A stretch of 48,095 nt of DNA, from positions 1-48,095 of the forward strand of contig CAYTOF010000006.1 in assembly GCA_964439435.1 (NCBI GenBank), written 5' to 3'. Source of the stretch: CAYTOF01 sp964439435. Lineage in GTDB: Bacteria > Bacillota > Clostridia > Oscillospirales > QAMX01. Both the position numbers and the translations under genes were made by a program. Positions 6,752 to 15,411 of this stretch are shown in pieces (position 1 is the stretch's first letter; each line of letters begins with the position of its first letter). The notes under the pieces were generated by a model. That model was given only the letters and a program-made list of their open reading frames with translations. It did no database searches and was not told the DNA's origin.

Positions 6752-8263
6752 ATGAACTGGATTCAAAGTCTTTCCAACGCCATCAAGTATATTGAAAGCA
6801 ATCTGACGGCTGAAATAAACATTGACGAAATATCGAACCATGTGTTTTCGTCAAGCTCGCATTTTCAGCTTCTTTTTCATTTGGTAACGGGCATGACTGT
6901 CGGCGATTATGTCAGAAACAGGCGCCTAGCCCAGGCCGCACAGGATTTATTACAGCCATACGGCAGAATTATTGATGTCGCTATGCGTTATCAATATGAC
7001 ACGCAAGAGAGCTTTTCAAAAGCGTTCACTCGTTTTCACGGTGTACCGCCATCGAAGATAAGACAGGAACAAATTCGGCGGTTCCACCCGCTGACCATAA
7101 ATGTAACCCTACGAGGAGGTTTTGAAATGTCATTTGGAATCATAAATGAATTCCACTTTGCTGATTGGAGCAATTTGAAAGAACAGAGCAAAAAATTAAG
7201 CGCCGCTGATAAATATAAAAGGCTTGTACAGTGGGCTCGTAAAGCGCGGGGACAGAACCCAACAATTTTTGACAAACTGTCCGAATGGATTCTTGATGAT
7301 TCTGAGTGGACTGAGGATAAGCTTGCGGAAAATGAGCAGATTCTTTTACAAGGTGTTTTTGCCCGATTCAAAGAACAAAACGAAAAGCTCCGAGTTTATC
7401 TGAAAGAACTTGAACCGTCAGGCGTTGTAAACGAAGCGGTTTTCAAAGCGTTGGACAGATTTGATGACGAGTTATCGGGCAAGCCGGGCGACAAACGCTT
7501 GACCGATTTGGTAAATAAGATTCTTTCCGATTTCACTGTTATGAAAGACAGAAATGTGCGGGAACGCATAGCCGGAGGTAAAACAGGCTCATCGGGTACT
7601 GACACTGTGGATTTGTACGGATATATCAATTATTTAAAAGACTGCGATGCCGGGGTTCAATGGACACTCTTTATGCCCCATTCGATTCAGCAACAGTTTG
7701 ACGGGTTTAAAATGGACAATTTACAATATAGAAAAATGCCCGCAATGCGTTTTATCGGCATTGAGGACAGCACTTTCCACAGCGAAACATCCGAGGAGTA
7801 TTATGCCAAAAAGAGAGTCGGATTGAAAACTATGACAGAAACACTCGCTGCTATGGCAGAGTATAAATCCGGTTTTGATTATGATATTTTATTGCAGCAT
7901 CATTACGGCAAAGGCGTGGATGTTGAACAGTGGCACGGCTTTTGGGGGCGTTTTATGGGAGCTGACACTCCTGTACCTGAGGGATTTGCTCATTTTGATT
8001 TTGTGCCGGAAAGAGATGTAAATAATTTTGTCGAAGGTGCGCCGTTCTTTTCTCAGTTCGCTTTTGCCACTTTTTCCGGTGATGTGGAAGCAATGCACAA
8101 GGACGAAGGCACTGATGGTGGTAGATTATACGATATTACAAGGAACACCATCCTCGGACAAAACGTTAATATCCCCTACCCCGCCAAATACTGGACTGCG
8201 GATGTTTTTCTAAACGGCTGCGAAAATCACAGCACTGCTTTTTTGTTCAGCATTGAAAAATAA
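6752..8263 (+). CDS. AraC-type regulator with GyrI-like effector-binding domain
   Basis: A 503-residue regulator; the start is placed at the ATG behind GAGGGGGGTGG because upstream in-frame codons overlap the promoter. Residues 1-105 form two helix-turn-helix units of the AraC/XylS type (NIDEISNHVFSSSSHFQLLF and AMRYQYDTQESFSKAFTRFH). A middle helical part of about 220 residues has no recognised domain. The end (from about KMPAMRFIGIED to the C-terminus) is a GyrI-like small-molecule-binding module with the typical KYWTADVFLNG-type strand. Such proteins sense hydrophobic cations or drugs and activate efflux or modification genes. The architecture resembles Rob/SoxS-GyrI fusions, but the middle insertion is unusual. 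The next two regulators carry the same kind of effector domain. Confidence 0.85.
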   Translation: MNWIQSLSNAIKYIESNLTAEINIDEISNHVFSSSSHFQLLFHLVTGMTVGDYVRNRRLAQAAQDLLQPYGRIIDVAMRYQYDTQESFSKAFTRFHGVPPSKIRQEQIRRFHPLTINVTLRGGFEMSFGIINEFHFADWSNLKEQSKKLSAADKYKRLVQWARKARGQNPTIFDKLSEWILDDSEWTEDKLAENEQILLQGVFARFKEQNEKLRVYLKELEPSGVVNEAVFKALDRFDDELSGKPGDKRLTDLVNKILSDFTVMKDRNVRERIAGGKTGSSGTDTVDLYGYINYLKDCDAGVQWTLFMPHSIQQQFDGFKMDNLQYRKMPAMRFIGIEDSTFHSETSEEYYAKKRVGLKTMTETLAAMAEYKSGFDYDILLQHHYGKGVDVEQWHGFWGRFMGADTPVPEGFAHFDFVPERDVNNFVEGAPFFSQFAFATFSGDVEAMHKDEGTDGGRLYDITRNTILGQNVNIPYPAKYWTADVFLNGCENHSTAFLFSIEK

Positions 8264-8281
8264 ACAAATTCAAAATAACCC

Positions 8282-8300
8282 TTGACTTTGNNNNNNNNNN
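8282..8300 (+). promoter_or_regulatory. -35 box interrupted by a 10-N assembly gap
   Basis: CCCTTGACTTTG directly precedes ten N. The same context (CCCTTGACTCTG) forms the -35 part of the next MerR promoter at 9417, so this is probably the promoter of the first MerR gene with its spacer and -10 lost in the gap. Gap size is unknown; ten N is a placeholder. Confidence 0.5.
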
Positions 8301-8358
8301 CAGCCCGGACTGTACCATCTCGCCATGCGGGTTGGTGGGACTATATTCATGAGGAGGT

Positions 8359-8378
8359 CGGGAAGCTAAAACTTCCCG
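8359..8378 (+). promoter_or_regulatory. Hairpin between SD and start codon of MerR gene
   Basis: CGGGAAG (8359-8365) and CTTCCCG (8372-8378) form a perfect 7-bp stem with a 6-nt loop. A strong GGAGG (8353-8357) stands 29 nt before the ATG at 8387. Folding this stem would remove 20 nt and leave an ideal spacing of about 9 nt. No other SD-like element is near the ATG. Confidence 0.5.
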
Positions 8379-8386
8379 CAAACGCT

Positions 8387-9406
8387 ATGAACCTTACCAC
8401 AATAACAGAAATTTCAAAAGAAATGAACGTATCAACCCGAACCCTGCGCTATTATGAGCAAATTGGGTTGATTGAAAGCGTAAAACAAGACGATTACGCC
8501 TATCGCACCTATGACCAGGATACGGTCAAGAGGTTACAGCAAATTCTCGTACTGCGCAAGCTCCGAATTTCACTCAAGCAAATCGCCCTGATTTTACAGA
8601 GCGAGAACACAGCGGCAATAATTGATACCTTTCAGCAGAATTTATCCGAAGTGGACGATGAAATCACCGCCCTGTCTACCATTCGCGATATTATCAGCAC
8701 ATTTATCACGCGGCTGAACGAGAGCATTCATAGCACCGCCGGCAATGACACGGACATCAAGCTGACCCTGTTGGACGATACCGCCCTGTTGGAAGCCGTA
8801 GATGCACTGACTGTGCAGAAACCTCCGCTCAAGGAGGAAAAGACAGCAGCGGAATTGCAAGCAGCCAGTGAAAAGCTGAACAAGTTGACCGACCGGGATG
8901 TGCGAATTGTGTATCTGCCGCCGAGTTCGGTGGCATCAGCGCATCACATCGGGGAAGGCTGCGAGGGCATCGTCTATGGGCAAATCGCTAAGTTTGTCAA
9001 TGAAACTAATCTATACGAACGCAACCCCGGTTTTCGGTCTTTTGGTTTCAACAATCCTATGATGAAGGTAAATAACACTGCATCAGACGGATATGAAGCG
9101 TGGGTTACGATTCCCGATGATATGGAGGTCTGCGCACCTCTTGTAAAAAAGCAGTTCACGGGCGGGCTGTATGCTGCGCATATGATTCCGATGGGCGCGT
9201 TTGAAGAATGGGCATGGCTGCGGGACTGGGTAATGTCGAATAAAAAGCTTGTCCATGCATGGGGCGAAGTGCGGGTCACGCCATACGCCCCGGAAATGGA
9301 TTGGGCGATGGAAGAACCGCTCAACTTCTATAATGTTGTAAAGGAATGGGGAAACGGCGCAGATACGCAGCAGCTTGATTTGCTGTTTCCGATAAAACTA
9401 AAATAG
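8387..9406 (+). CDS. MerR-family regulator with GyrI-like effector domain
   Basis: A 339-residue regulator. Residues 1-75 are a MerR winged helix-turn-helix (ITEISKEMNVSTRTLRYYEQ, then YRTYDQDTVKRLQQILVLRK), followed by a dimerisation helix. From about residue 165 to the end is a GyrI-like ligand-binding module (VRIVYLPPSSVASAHHIGEG... ending LNFYNVVKEWG and QQLDLLFPIKLK). This is the BmrR/TipA-like layout: ligand binding makes the protein untwist a promoter with an over-long spacer. The only in-frame ATG after the gap is at 8387; its ribosome binding site seems to be brought near by a hairpin. It is paralogous to the next gene, sharing the ISTRTLRYYE-type helix and the terminal PIKLK. Confidence 0.88.
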   Translation: MNLTTITEISKEMNVSTRTLRYYEQIGLIESVKQDDYAYRTYDQDTVKRLQQILVLRKLRISLKQIALILQSENTAAIIDTFQQNLSEVDDEITALSTIRDIISTFITRLNESIHSTAGNDTDIKLTLLDDTALLEAVDALTVQKPPLKEEKTAAELQAASEKLNKLTDRDVRIVYLPPSSVASAHHIGEGCEGIVYGQIAKFVNETNLYERNPGFRSFGFNNPMMKVNNTASDGYEAWVTIPDDMEVCAPLVKKQFTGGLYAAHMIPMGAFEEWAWLRDWVMSNKKLVHAWGEVRVTPYAPEMDWAMEEPLNFYNVVKEWGNGADTQQLDLLFPIKLK

Positions 9407-9416
9407 TCGAATTCCC

Positions 9417-9447
9417 TTGACTCTGCCGTTGGGGAAGCGATTATAAT
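9417..9447 (+). promoter_or_regulatory. MerR-type promoter with 19-bp spacer
   Basis: TTGACT (9417-9422) and TATAAT (9442-9447) are separated by 19 bp, the elongated spacing that MerR-family activators correct. The spacer (CTGCCGTTGGGGAAGCGAT) contains an imperfect dyad. It lies 32 bp before the second MerR gene, so autoregulation or control by the first MerR protein is likely. Confidence 0.72.
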
Positions 9448-9479
9448 GAAATCAAAACTGATGGCAGGAGGATTTACCC

Positions 9480-10421
9480 ATGAACAAACTTATAAAAATC
9501 AGGGATGTGTCAGCCAAATATGACATATCCGCGCGAACACTCCGCTATTATGAAGATATGGGCCTTTTGACAAGCACTCGGAGCGATGACTACGCTTATA
9601 GATTATACGGAGATACCGCCATTAAGCGGCTTGAACAGATTTTGATACTGCGTAAGCTGAACATCAGCATCAAGGACATTCAGCGTATTTTTAGCACTTC
9701 CGGCTCTGAGGTCGTTTTGGAGGTGCTTGGAAAAAAGGTCGACGCCATTGATGAGGAAGTATCGCTCTTACATGAACTCAGAGAAATAGTCCTTGCATTC
9801 ATTCGGCAAATCGAGCAGTCAGATTTTAGCAAGGAATCCGATGTCAAACTGCTCTATGCAAAGGCGCGGGAGATTGAAACTCGGCTTGACAATGTGGATT
9901 ATGAGGGAAATTCAGCGAATGTGAACCGTCTGTTGGATGTTACGGAGAAGCTGGACAACAAAGTGCCAGATATAATGATTGTCAGGATTCCCACGTTCAG
10001 GGCAGTTTCATCCGGTCTTGCACCATGGGATGTGGTCTTCGGCGCATTCCATGATTGGCAGCCCAAGCACAACCATTTGTTCAAACCTGTTATTTTTGAT
10101 TGCCCTGACTTATTGACCGGGATAGGCGATAAAGTGGAGTGGTTTTGGGCTGTCAGAGATGAAATAACCGAGGATGATGTAAAGCCATATAAAATCATTG
10201 ACTTTCCGGGCGGCTTATATGCAGTCGCAGTCAGCGTGGACGGCGATGGTGAAAGCCATAACAAGGTTAGAGCAAAGACGGAGAAATGGCTTGAAAATAC
10301 TAACTTTGACATTGACAACGACCGCAGATTTGCAGCACATATGATTTATGTGGATGATGAGATTAAAAAGGGACTTGGTTATCATCAATTGAACCTATAT
10401 GCTCCGATAAAATTAAAGTAA
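9480..10421 (+). CDS. MerR-family regulator with GyrI-like effector domain
   Basis: A 313-residue paralog of the preceding regulator. The MerR DNA-binding part is at residues 1-75 (IRDVSAKYDISARTLRYYED, YRLYGDTAIKRLEQILILRK), with a long dimer helix to about 130. A GyrI-like domain from about 150 ends in GLGYHQLNLYAPIKLK. The signal-binding pocket residues cannot be judged without a structure. GGCAGGAGG precedes the ATG. It has its own 19-bp-spacer promoter and ends 159 bp before the large fusion gene. The target could be that gene or the regulators themselves. Confidence 0.88.
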   Translation: MNKLIKIRDVSAKYDISARTLRYYEDMGLLTSTRSDDYAYRLYGDTAIKRLEQILILRKLNISIKDIQRIFSTSGSEVVLEVLGKKVDAIDEEVSLLHELREIVLAFIRQIEQSDFSKESDVKLLYAKAREIETRLDNVDYEGNSANVNRLLDVTEKLDNKVPDIMIVRIPTFRAVSSGLAPWDVVFGAFHDWQPKHNHLFKPVIFDCPDLLTGIGDKVEWFWAVRDEITEDDVKPYKIIDFPGGLYAVAVSVDGDGESHNKVRAKTEKWLENTNFDIDNDRRFAAHMIYVDDEIKKGLGYHQLNLYAPIKLK

Positions 10422-10580
10422 CTCCGTTTTTCATAGTATAAAAATAAAATCCGAAATTATGTCTGATGAACTTATCTCAACTTCAGGTTGATGTTTTATA
10501 AAACTTATTAAACCATGGTATATGGGCTTTCATTTCGATTGCTGATAAAATAAGAATAACAAATCAAAGGAGCTGAAATT

Positions 10581-13217
10581 ATGCTTGATCTCTACAAAAT
10601 CGGCAACCACATTGCCCTGCTTCGACGTGAAAAAGGATTGACAGGCGAAAAGCTTGCGGAAGCTCTCGGTGTTTCACCGCAGGCGGTTTCTAAATGGGAA
10701 AACGGAAAAAATCTTCCTGAAACGGCGATCCTGCCCGCTCTTGCTGCTTTGCTCGGTACATCCATCGATTCCATTCTTATTCCGCAAGAACTCTTTATCC
10801 TCGACGCACGTTATACTTGCGGTGAAAGCCACATTGTGGTGACTGATACACTGAACCGTGCTGTGGAAAGTAATAAATTGCGTTTCAAAGCCGAATGCCC
10901 CATCGGCGCTCATTCTGTGGAAGGTAAGGCAATATTCATACTAGCACTAAAATATCAAACACCGGAGGGCAATTTTTATGCTTTCGTTCCGCAAGGTGAA
11001 ATATTAGAATTGGATTTGTCATCCAAAGGCTTTAGCGCAAAAAAAGGCTTGAAAATCATTGGTGCTTATTATGGAATCGGGAAAAATTATAAGTCTGTCA
11101 TGGACAAAATGCAGCATTATGAATACTTCAAATGGAATGAAATCCATGTCAATCACGAAACTTTTCCATCTTCCCCCGGTGCTGACGAAGTGGAATATCT
11201 AACTTTAGTTTATATGAACGGCACAGGACTCCATGTTGTAAGCTGTGAGGAAAGCGGCGTGTTGCGTTATAACGACGACAAAACCGGGCTTTATTTGAAA
11301 GACACGTCAAGCTGTATACTGCCCGGCATTACTCCCCTGTCATGGGGACGGAATATGGATTGCTGCTGGGGAGGTTCACTTTACGCTGCGTTAAAATATA
11401 TGGGAGAGCCTTATACCTACGAGCAAATCATGGGTATGTCCGGTGCGTGTTATAGGATAAACTTTACTGAAGTTTGGGATTGGAGCGCAACGGACGCGCT
11501 TGTTGCTTTTAACTATTCGGATATATTGTTTAATGCGATTGGATATGAACAGGTCTGGTCGGACAGGCTCGACAAAGACAAGAGAACCGCAGAAAGAAAA
11601 CTGATTGTCAGCGATATACAGATGGGTAAGCCTGTGGTTGCTATAAATCTGCGGGTTGCTGCTGAATGGGGCGTTATCACCGGTTACGCTGACAACGGCA
11701 AGACGCTTTACTGCCGCACATATTTTGACGGGGATTTACTTGATAAAAACGGAAAAGTCAAATCAAACGGCGATGAATACTTAAAAACTGAGAACTGGCC
11801 TTTTATGGTCGTGCATTTCGGCAAAAAAAAGGAGCGTCCGGCTGATAGCGAACTTCTCAAGGCGTCGCTTCAAGCTCTGATAGATTCGTTCCGCGCACCA
11901 TGTGAACGTGGGTATTGGCAAGGCGAGGGCGCCTATAAAAAATGGATTGAAGGTTTGGGGAATGATTCGCTGTGGAATTTGATGGATGCCCGTGACGACT
12001 TCTACCGCCGTGCAAGTGTGAATGAGTGTACCCTCCGCAGCCTGATTGACGAGCGGCGCTGTGCCGCCATATATCTCGACGAGTGCGGGCAGACCGAACT
12101 TTCGGAAATGTATCAGGGTATTCACGAACGTGTTAAGTCTTTTTATGACAAGTGGACTCATAGATGGGACAAAGTATCAACGAGCGGCAAAGAATGGCGC
12201 AGTGAAGAAATTTGTTTGCTCGAATCGGTTCTTGAAACCGAACGTGAAATCGCGAAAAAAGCAGAAAGGATTATAGAAAATTGGGATGTTACTTTTGTAC
12301 ACGCATTTTGCCACAGCGAATTAAATGACGTCGCATTAAATCGTTATAGTTCTGTATATACTCACATCCCATCGCTTTTGCCAAATTTATATGAAATTAA
12401 CAGCACCGATAAAATGGTTGTTATGGATGACCTTAAAAAAGACAAGGATTACATTTCCGGATTCCATTACGATGAAGATAATGACATCGGTTTATTTATC
12501 CGTCAAAAATACCAAGCCATTTTACAAGCAGCGGCACAATGGCATACCGCGTTTTGGGAAAACAGCGATGCCTTTGGACAAATGGGGCTTGATTGGCGGT
12601 TTGAAACAAAAGAAAATTTGATTTCGCACATCAGCATGATGGAAAAAGATTTTAAAAAATACAGAAAGAACGAGGAAACCGGTAAAATTCCGAAGGTTTG
12701 GGAAGGTAACTTTGACGGAGAGCCATTCTGTTTTGAAAACCACATTACCCTGCACCAGTTTGATTACTTTACGAATGCCATTGAATGGCTGAAAAACGAA
12801 TATTGGGAATTGGTCAAAGCGCGCTTTCATACAGGGAAAAATATTACTGTTATTCATGGTGATATGCACCCCGGAACAGTGAATGTGTCAAAAACCAACG
12901 AAGGAATGGTCAAATTTAACGGACTTCAAGCGATACGGATGGGATTGCCTACGGAAGATTTGGCTATGCTGATTGCACTCCACATTGAGCCGGACAAACA
13001 AAAGGCACAGCCCTTACTTGATGAATATTACCGCTGCCTCTGCGAAAGCGTTAAGGATTATCCCTATGAGACCTTTATGAACGATTATAAAATCGCTATC
13101 ATGGAAAGTATGTTTTTCACAATAAAGCATATTAACAACAAGATATATGATTTTAAAATGAGGGATAAAGCAATACGGGCGTTTGAAACTTTCGTATTGG
13201 AAAAAACGGAGAAATAA
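10581..13217 (+). CDS. XRE HTH / papain-like / APH-kinase-like fusion protein
   Basis: An 878-residue fusion behind AAAGGAGCTG. Residues 1-66 are an XRE/Cro-type HTH (LRREKGLTGEKLAEALGVSP, QAVSKWENGKNLPE). Residues about 240-415 resemble the BtrH N-terminal/C39-like papain fold (DCCWGGSLYAALKYMGEPYT with Cys261/Cys262; EWGVITGY). Residues about 560-875 look like an APH-type kinase: hinge MVVMDDLKK and Brenner motif HGDMHPGTVN (759-768, catalytic Asp761). The second metal-binding Asp, usually in F-I-D before the R-x-G loop, is replaced: KFNGLQAIRMGLPTEDLAML has Gly781 there. Catalysis may be lost or changed. The three parts suggest a regulator that senses or modifies a peptide or aminoglycoside-like compound; this is inference. 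Confidence 0.75.
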   Translation: MLDLYKIGNHIALLRREKGLTGEKLAEALGVSPQAVSKWENGKNLPETAILPALAALLGTSIDSILIPQELFILDARYTCGESHIVVTDTLNRAVESNKLRFKAECPIGAHSVEGKAIFILALKYQTPEGNFYAFVPQGEILELDLSSKGFSAKKGLKIIGAYYGIGKNYKSVMDKMQHYEYFKWNEIHVNHETFPSSPGADEVEYLTLVYMNGTGLHVVSCEESGVLRYNDDKTGLYLKDTSSCILPGITPLSWGRNMDCCWGGSLYAALKYMGEPYTYEQIMGMSGACYRINFTEVWDWSATDALVAFNYSDILFNAIGYEQVWSDRLDKDKRTAERKLIVSDIQMGKPVVAINLRVAAEWGVITGYADNGKTLYCRTYFDGDLLDKNGKVKSNGDEYLKTENWPFMVVHFGKKKERPADSELLKASLQALIDSFRAPCERGYWQGEGAYKKWIEGLGNDSLWNLMDARDDFYRRASVNECTLRSLIDERRCAAIYLDECGQTELSEMYQGIHERVKSFYDKWTHRWDKVSTSGKEWRSEEICLLESVLETEREIAKKAERIIENWDVTFVHAFCHSELNDVALNRYSSVYTHIPSLLPNLYEINSTDKMVVMDDLKKDKDYISGFHYDEDNDIGLFIRQKYQAILQAAAQWHTAFWENSDAFGQMGLDWRFETKENLISHISMMEKDFKKYRKNEETGKIPKVWEGNFDGEPFCFENHITLHQFDYFTNAIEWLKNEYWELVKARFHTGKNITVIHGDMHPGTVNVSKTNEGMVKFNGLQAIRMGLPTEDLAMLIALHIEPDKQKAQPLLDEYYRCLCESVKDYPYETFMNDYKIAIMESMFFTIKHINNKIYDFKMRDKAIRAFETFVLEKTEK

Positions 13218-13218
13218 T

Positions 13219-14042
13219 ATGACCGTATACGAATTGATGATAAAAACCAATCACCATCTTATAAAAGGCGGAGAGTTGACCGAATCACAAAAGGCGAACA
13301 TTTCCGTAAGCTTCTTGCAGCGCGGAGCGATGATTGGACAATACAGAGTTTTCATAAGGGCGTAAAATATCCGGGTAATACTGACAAAAATGGAACCGGG
13401 CATATGTACCCTATCTATTTCATCCCGCCGTATAACAATAATAAAAAATATCAGACCGTTATTCCCATGTCCCCCAAAACGCATATCTTGTCATCCAATT
13501 CGTATGAGCTTGAAATAATCCGCCTGCTCTATTTTTTCGCACCGGATAATCCTGATATAAAAGAGATGGTACAAAAAACGCTGGCACGACTGAAAACTAC
13601 CTGTTATGGGTTTAACGATTGTGCTATCGGTGAATGCTTTCATACTGCTTTGATTGTTTTGCGCTTTCTTGCCGAGGCAGCGCCTGAAGATGCCGAATGG
13701 ATAAACAAACTTCTTTCTTTTTTCAGACGGTATATGAATGAAAAACTCACACTTCGAGGTAAAGGTGTTCATGGCAATGTGCTTTGGTATTACTGGCTTT
13801 GCTTGTCCGAATTGCCTTTAGAGCTTGCCGAACCGGAAATCCAAAGGTTTAAAGAAAGAATTACTGTCAAATTAATGCGCAGTTTGGTGATGAATAGCGA
13901 AAATGATAAAATAAATAATCCCGTGATGATTTGCGCCATTCGCAATGCTTTGACGCGTTTGCCGGAATATGCCTATATAAAAAATAGACAGCCATATATG
14001 AGCGAAAAAGATAATCGGTTGTATTTTGATATCGAGGAATAA
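13219..14042 (+). pseudogene. Hypothetical protein split by a one-base frameshift
   Basis: The 5' part (MTVYELMIKTNHHLIKGGEL) runs to a stop at 13365. The rest of the protein is in another frame, which reads FRKLLAARSDDWTIQSFHKG across the same stretch and stays open to 14042. Adding one A to the A-run near 13290 (ESQKGEHFRKLL) restores one protein of about 274 residues. No family was recognised. The main part is helical and has the look of a repeat or helical bundle (CFHTALIVLRFLAEAAPEDA, ALTRLPEYAYIKNRQPY). It starts 1 bp after the fusion gene and is probably its partner. It is either decayed or affected by a homopolymer sequencing error. Confidence 0.65.
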
Positions 14043-14115
14043 AAAGTCGCATTACAGCTTGTTAGACTGGCTGAAGACGAAAACCATGCAATAAACGCCA
14101 TACTCAAACAAAATT

Positions 14116-14131
14116 ATTTGACATTTCAAAT
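14116..14131. repeat. 16-bp palindrome, copy 1
   Basis: ATTTGACATTTCAAAT: 6-bp arms ATTTGA/TCAAAT around CATT. An identical copy lies over the promoter of the GH28-like gene at 17017. This copy is about 150 bp upstream of the SGNH hydrolase and precedes a terminator, so its role here is unclear. Confidence 0.55.
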
Positions 14132-14167
14132 ATGGCGACACCAACCCTTATTCTTATTAAACACAAA

Positions 14168-14214
14168 CAAGCTCACTTTGGGCAAAAATCCCCTGTCTGA
14201 GCTTGCTTTTATTT
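14168..14214 (+). terminator. Rho-independent terminator closing the accessory island
   Basis: CAAGCTCA (14168-14175) pairs with TGAGCTTG (14198-14205), with an inner GGG/CCC pairing, followed by CTTTTATTT. It ends transcription from the broken gene upstream. The next promoter starts in its tail. Confidence 0.75.
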
Positions 14215-14241
14215 GCCATTGTGATAAAATATTCCCATAAT
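14213..14241 (+). promoter_or_regulatory. Promoter of the SGNH hydrolase gene
   Basis: TTGCCA (14213-14218), a 17-bp spacer, then CATAAT (14236-14241), 25 bp before the start codon. The -35 box lies in the tail of the preceding terminator. Confidence 0.55.
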
Positions 14242-14266
14242 AGGCCTTTCAGAAAGGGTAAATCAT

Positions 14267-15343
14267 ATGAGCAAGGACATAAGCGATGTGGACAAAAACC
14301 TTAAAGTGGAAAACGGTTTTGACCTGGATGACATCTGTTTGCACGATGTGAGGGATGACCCCTTTGATCTCTACGGGCTGTACAACGCCAAGTCTGAAGA
14401 GGTTTTCAAAAGACTTCCGACAGACATTGCCAAAGCCACAAACGACGGTGTTGCCTTTCTTGCAACAAACACCGCAGGCGGCAGAGTCCGATTTACTACG
14501 GATTCTGCCTATATAGCCATCAAAGCCATCATGCCGTCAATCACTCACTTCTCGCATATGGCTTTATCCGGGACATCAGGTTTTGACCTGTATGTGGACA
14601 AAGGCGGCCAAGGCATTTACAGAGGCACATTCATGCCGCCCTATGATATGGTGGACGGCTATGAATCGATAATGCATTTTTCAAACCGCAATAAAAAAAG
14701 CGTGACGATTCACTTCCCCCTATACAACGATGTCAGCACACTGTATGTTGGGCTCCAAGCCGATGCCTTTGTTGACCATGGCGCAAAATACACCTACACC
14801 AAGCCCGTTTTGTATTATGGCTCCTCTATCACACAGGGTGGTTGCGCCTCGCGCCCGGGCAACTGCTATCAGAACATCATTTCCGCAAAGCTCGATTGCG
14901 ACCATATCAATTTGGGCTTTTCCGGTTCTGCAAGGGGTGAGGATGTCATTGCGAAGTACATGTCAACTCTCGATTTCAGCGTTTTTGTCTGCGATTATGA
15001 CCACAACGCGCCCTCACTTGAGCACCTGAGTGCAACTCACGAAAAATTGTTTTTGACAATACGAGAAAACAAACCAACTGCACCTGTTGTCTTTGTGTCT
15101 CGCCCGGATTTTGACAACGGCATTGAGCAGAGCATTTTGCGCCGTGACATCATATACAAAACATTTATGAATGCCAAATCTCGTGGCGATCAAAATGTCT
15201 ATTTCATTGATGGCGAGCGCCTTTTCTTGAACGCCAATCGCGATGCCTGTACCGTCGACGGTTGTCATCCAAATGATGCGGGTTTCGTGCGTATGGCTGA
15301 AGTTATCGGCATGACACTTGAGCGTATTTTACGAAACGCTTGA
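14267..15343 (+). CDS. SGNH/GDSL hydrolase with N-terminal GxDLY domain
   Basis: A 358-residue esterase-type protein. Residues about 30-175 form a beta-sandwich carrying the GxDLY motif (GFDLYV, 105-110). Residues 178-358 are an SGNH hydrolase: block I GSSITQG with nucleophile Ser187, block II Gly in NLGFSGSARGE, block III Asn247 in CDYDHNA, block V Asp331 and His334 in DGCHPND. All four catalytic blocks are intact. There is no signal peptide, so it acts in the cytoplasm unless exported otherwise. Family members deacylate carbohydrates, and the neighbourhood has a GH28-like protein and sugar-metabolism genes. AGAAAGGGTAAATC precedes the ATG. Substrate is inferred only. Confidence 0.88.
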   Translation: MSKDISDVDKNLKVENGFDLDDICLHDVRDDPFDLYGLYNAKSEEVFKRLPTDIAKATNDGVAFLATNTAGGRVRFTTDSAYIAIKAIMPSITHFSHMALSGTSGFDLYVDKGGQGIYRGTFMPPYDMVDGYESIMHFSNRNKKSVTIHFPLYNDVSTLYVGLQADAFVDHGAKYTYTKPVLYYGSSITQGGCASRPGNCYQNIISAKLDCDHINLGFSGSARGEDVIAKYMSTLDFSVFVCDYDHNAPSLEHLSATHEKLFLTIRENKPTAPVVFVSRPDFDNGIEQSILRRDIIYKTFMNAKSRGDQNVYFIDGERLFLNANRDACTVDGCHPNDAGFVRMAEVIGMTLERILRNA

Positions 15344-15362
15344 TTCTTTACTCAACGTAAAA

Positions 15363-15392
15363 GCCGCCGCCAAAATCAATTTTGGCGGCGGC
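15363..15392. terminator. GC-rich hairpin terminator between convergent genes
   Basis: GCCGCCGCCAAAAT and ATTTTGGCGGCGGC form a perfect 14-bp stem with a 2-nt gap (effective loop about 4-6 nt). On the minus strand it is followed by TTTTACG, so it best serves the SPFH gene. On the plus strand the tail AAAATTAT is poor. Confidence 0.8.
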
Positions 15393-15411
15393 AAAATTAT
15401 CGCATCTATAG

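Noticed and set aside
14043..14110. Continuation of coding after the stop of the broken hypothetical gene
   Set aside because: The frame reads protein-like sequence (VALQLVRLAEDENHAINAIL) but is too short and unsupported; it may be a fragment of another lost gene.
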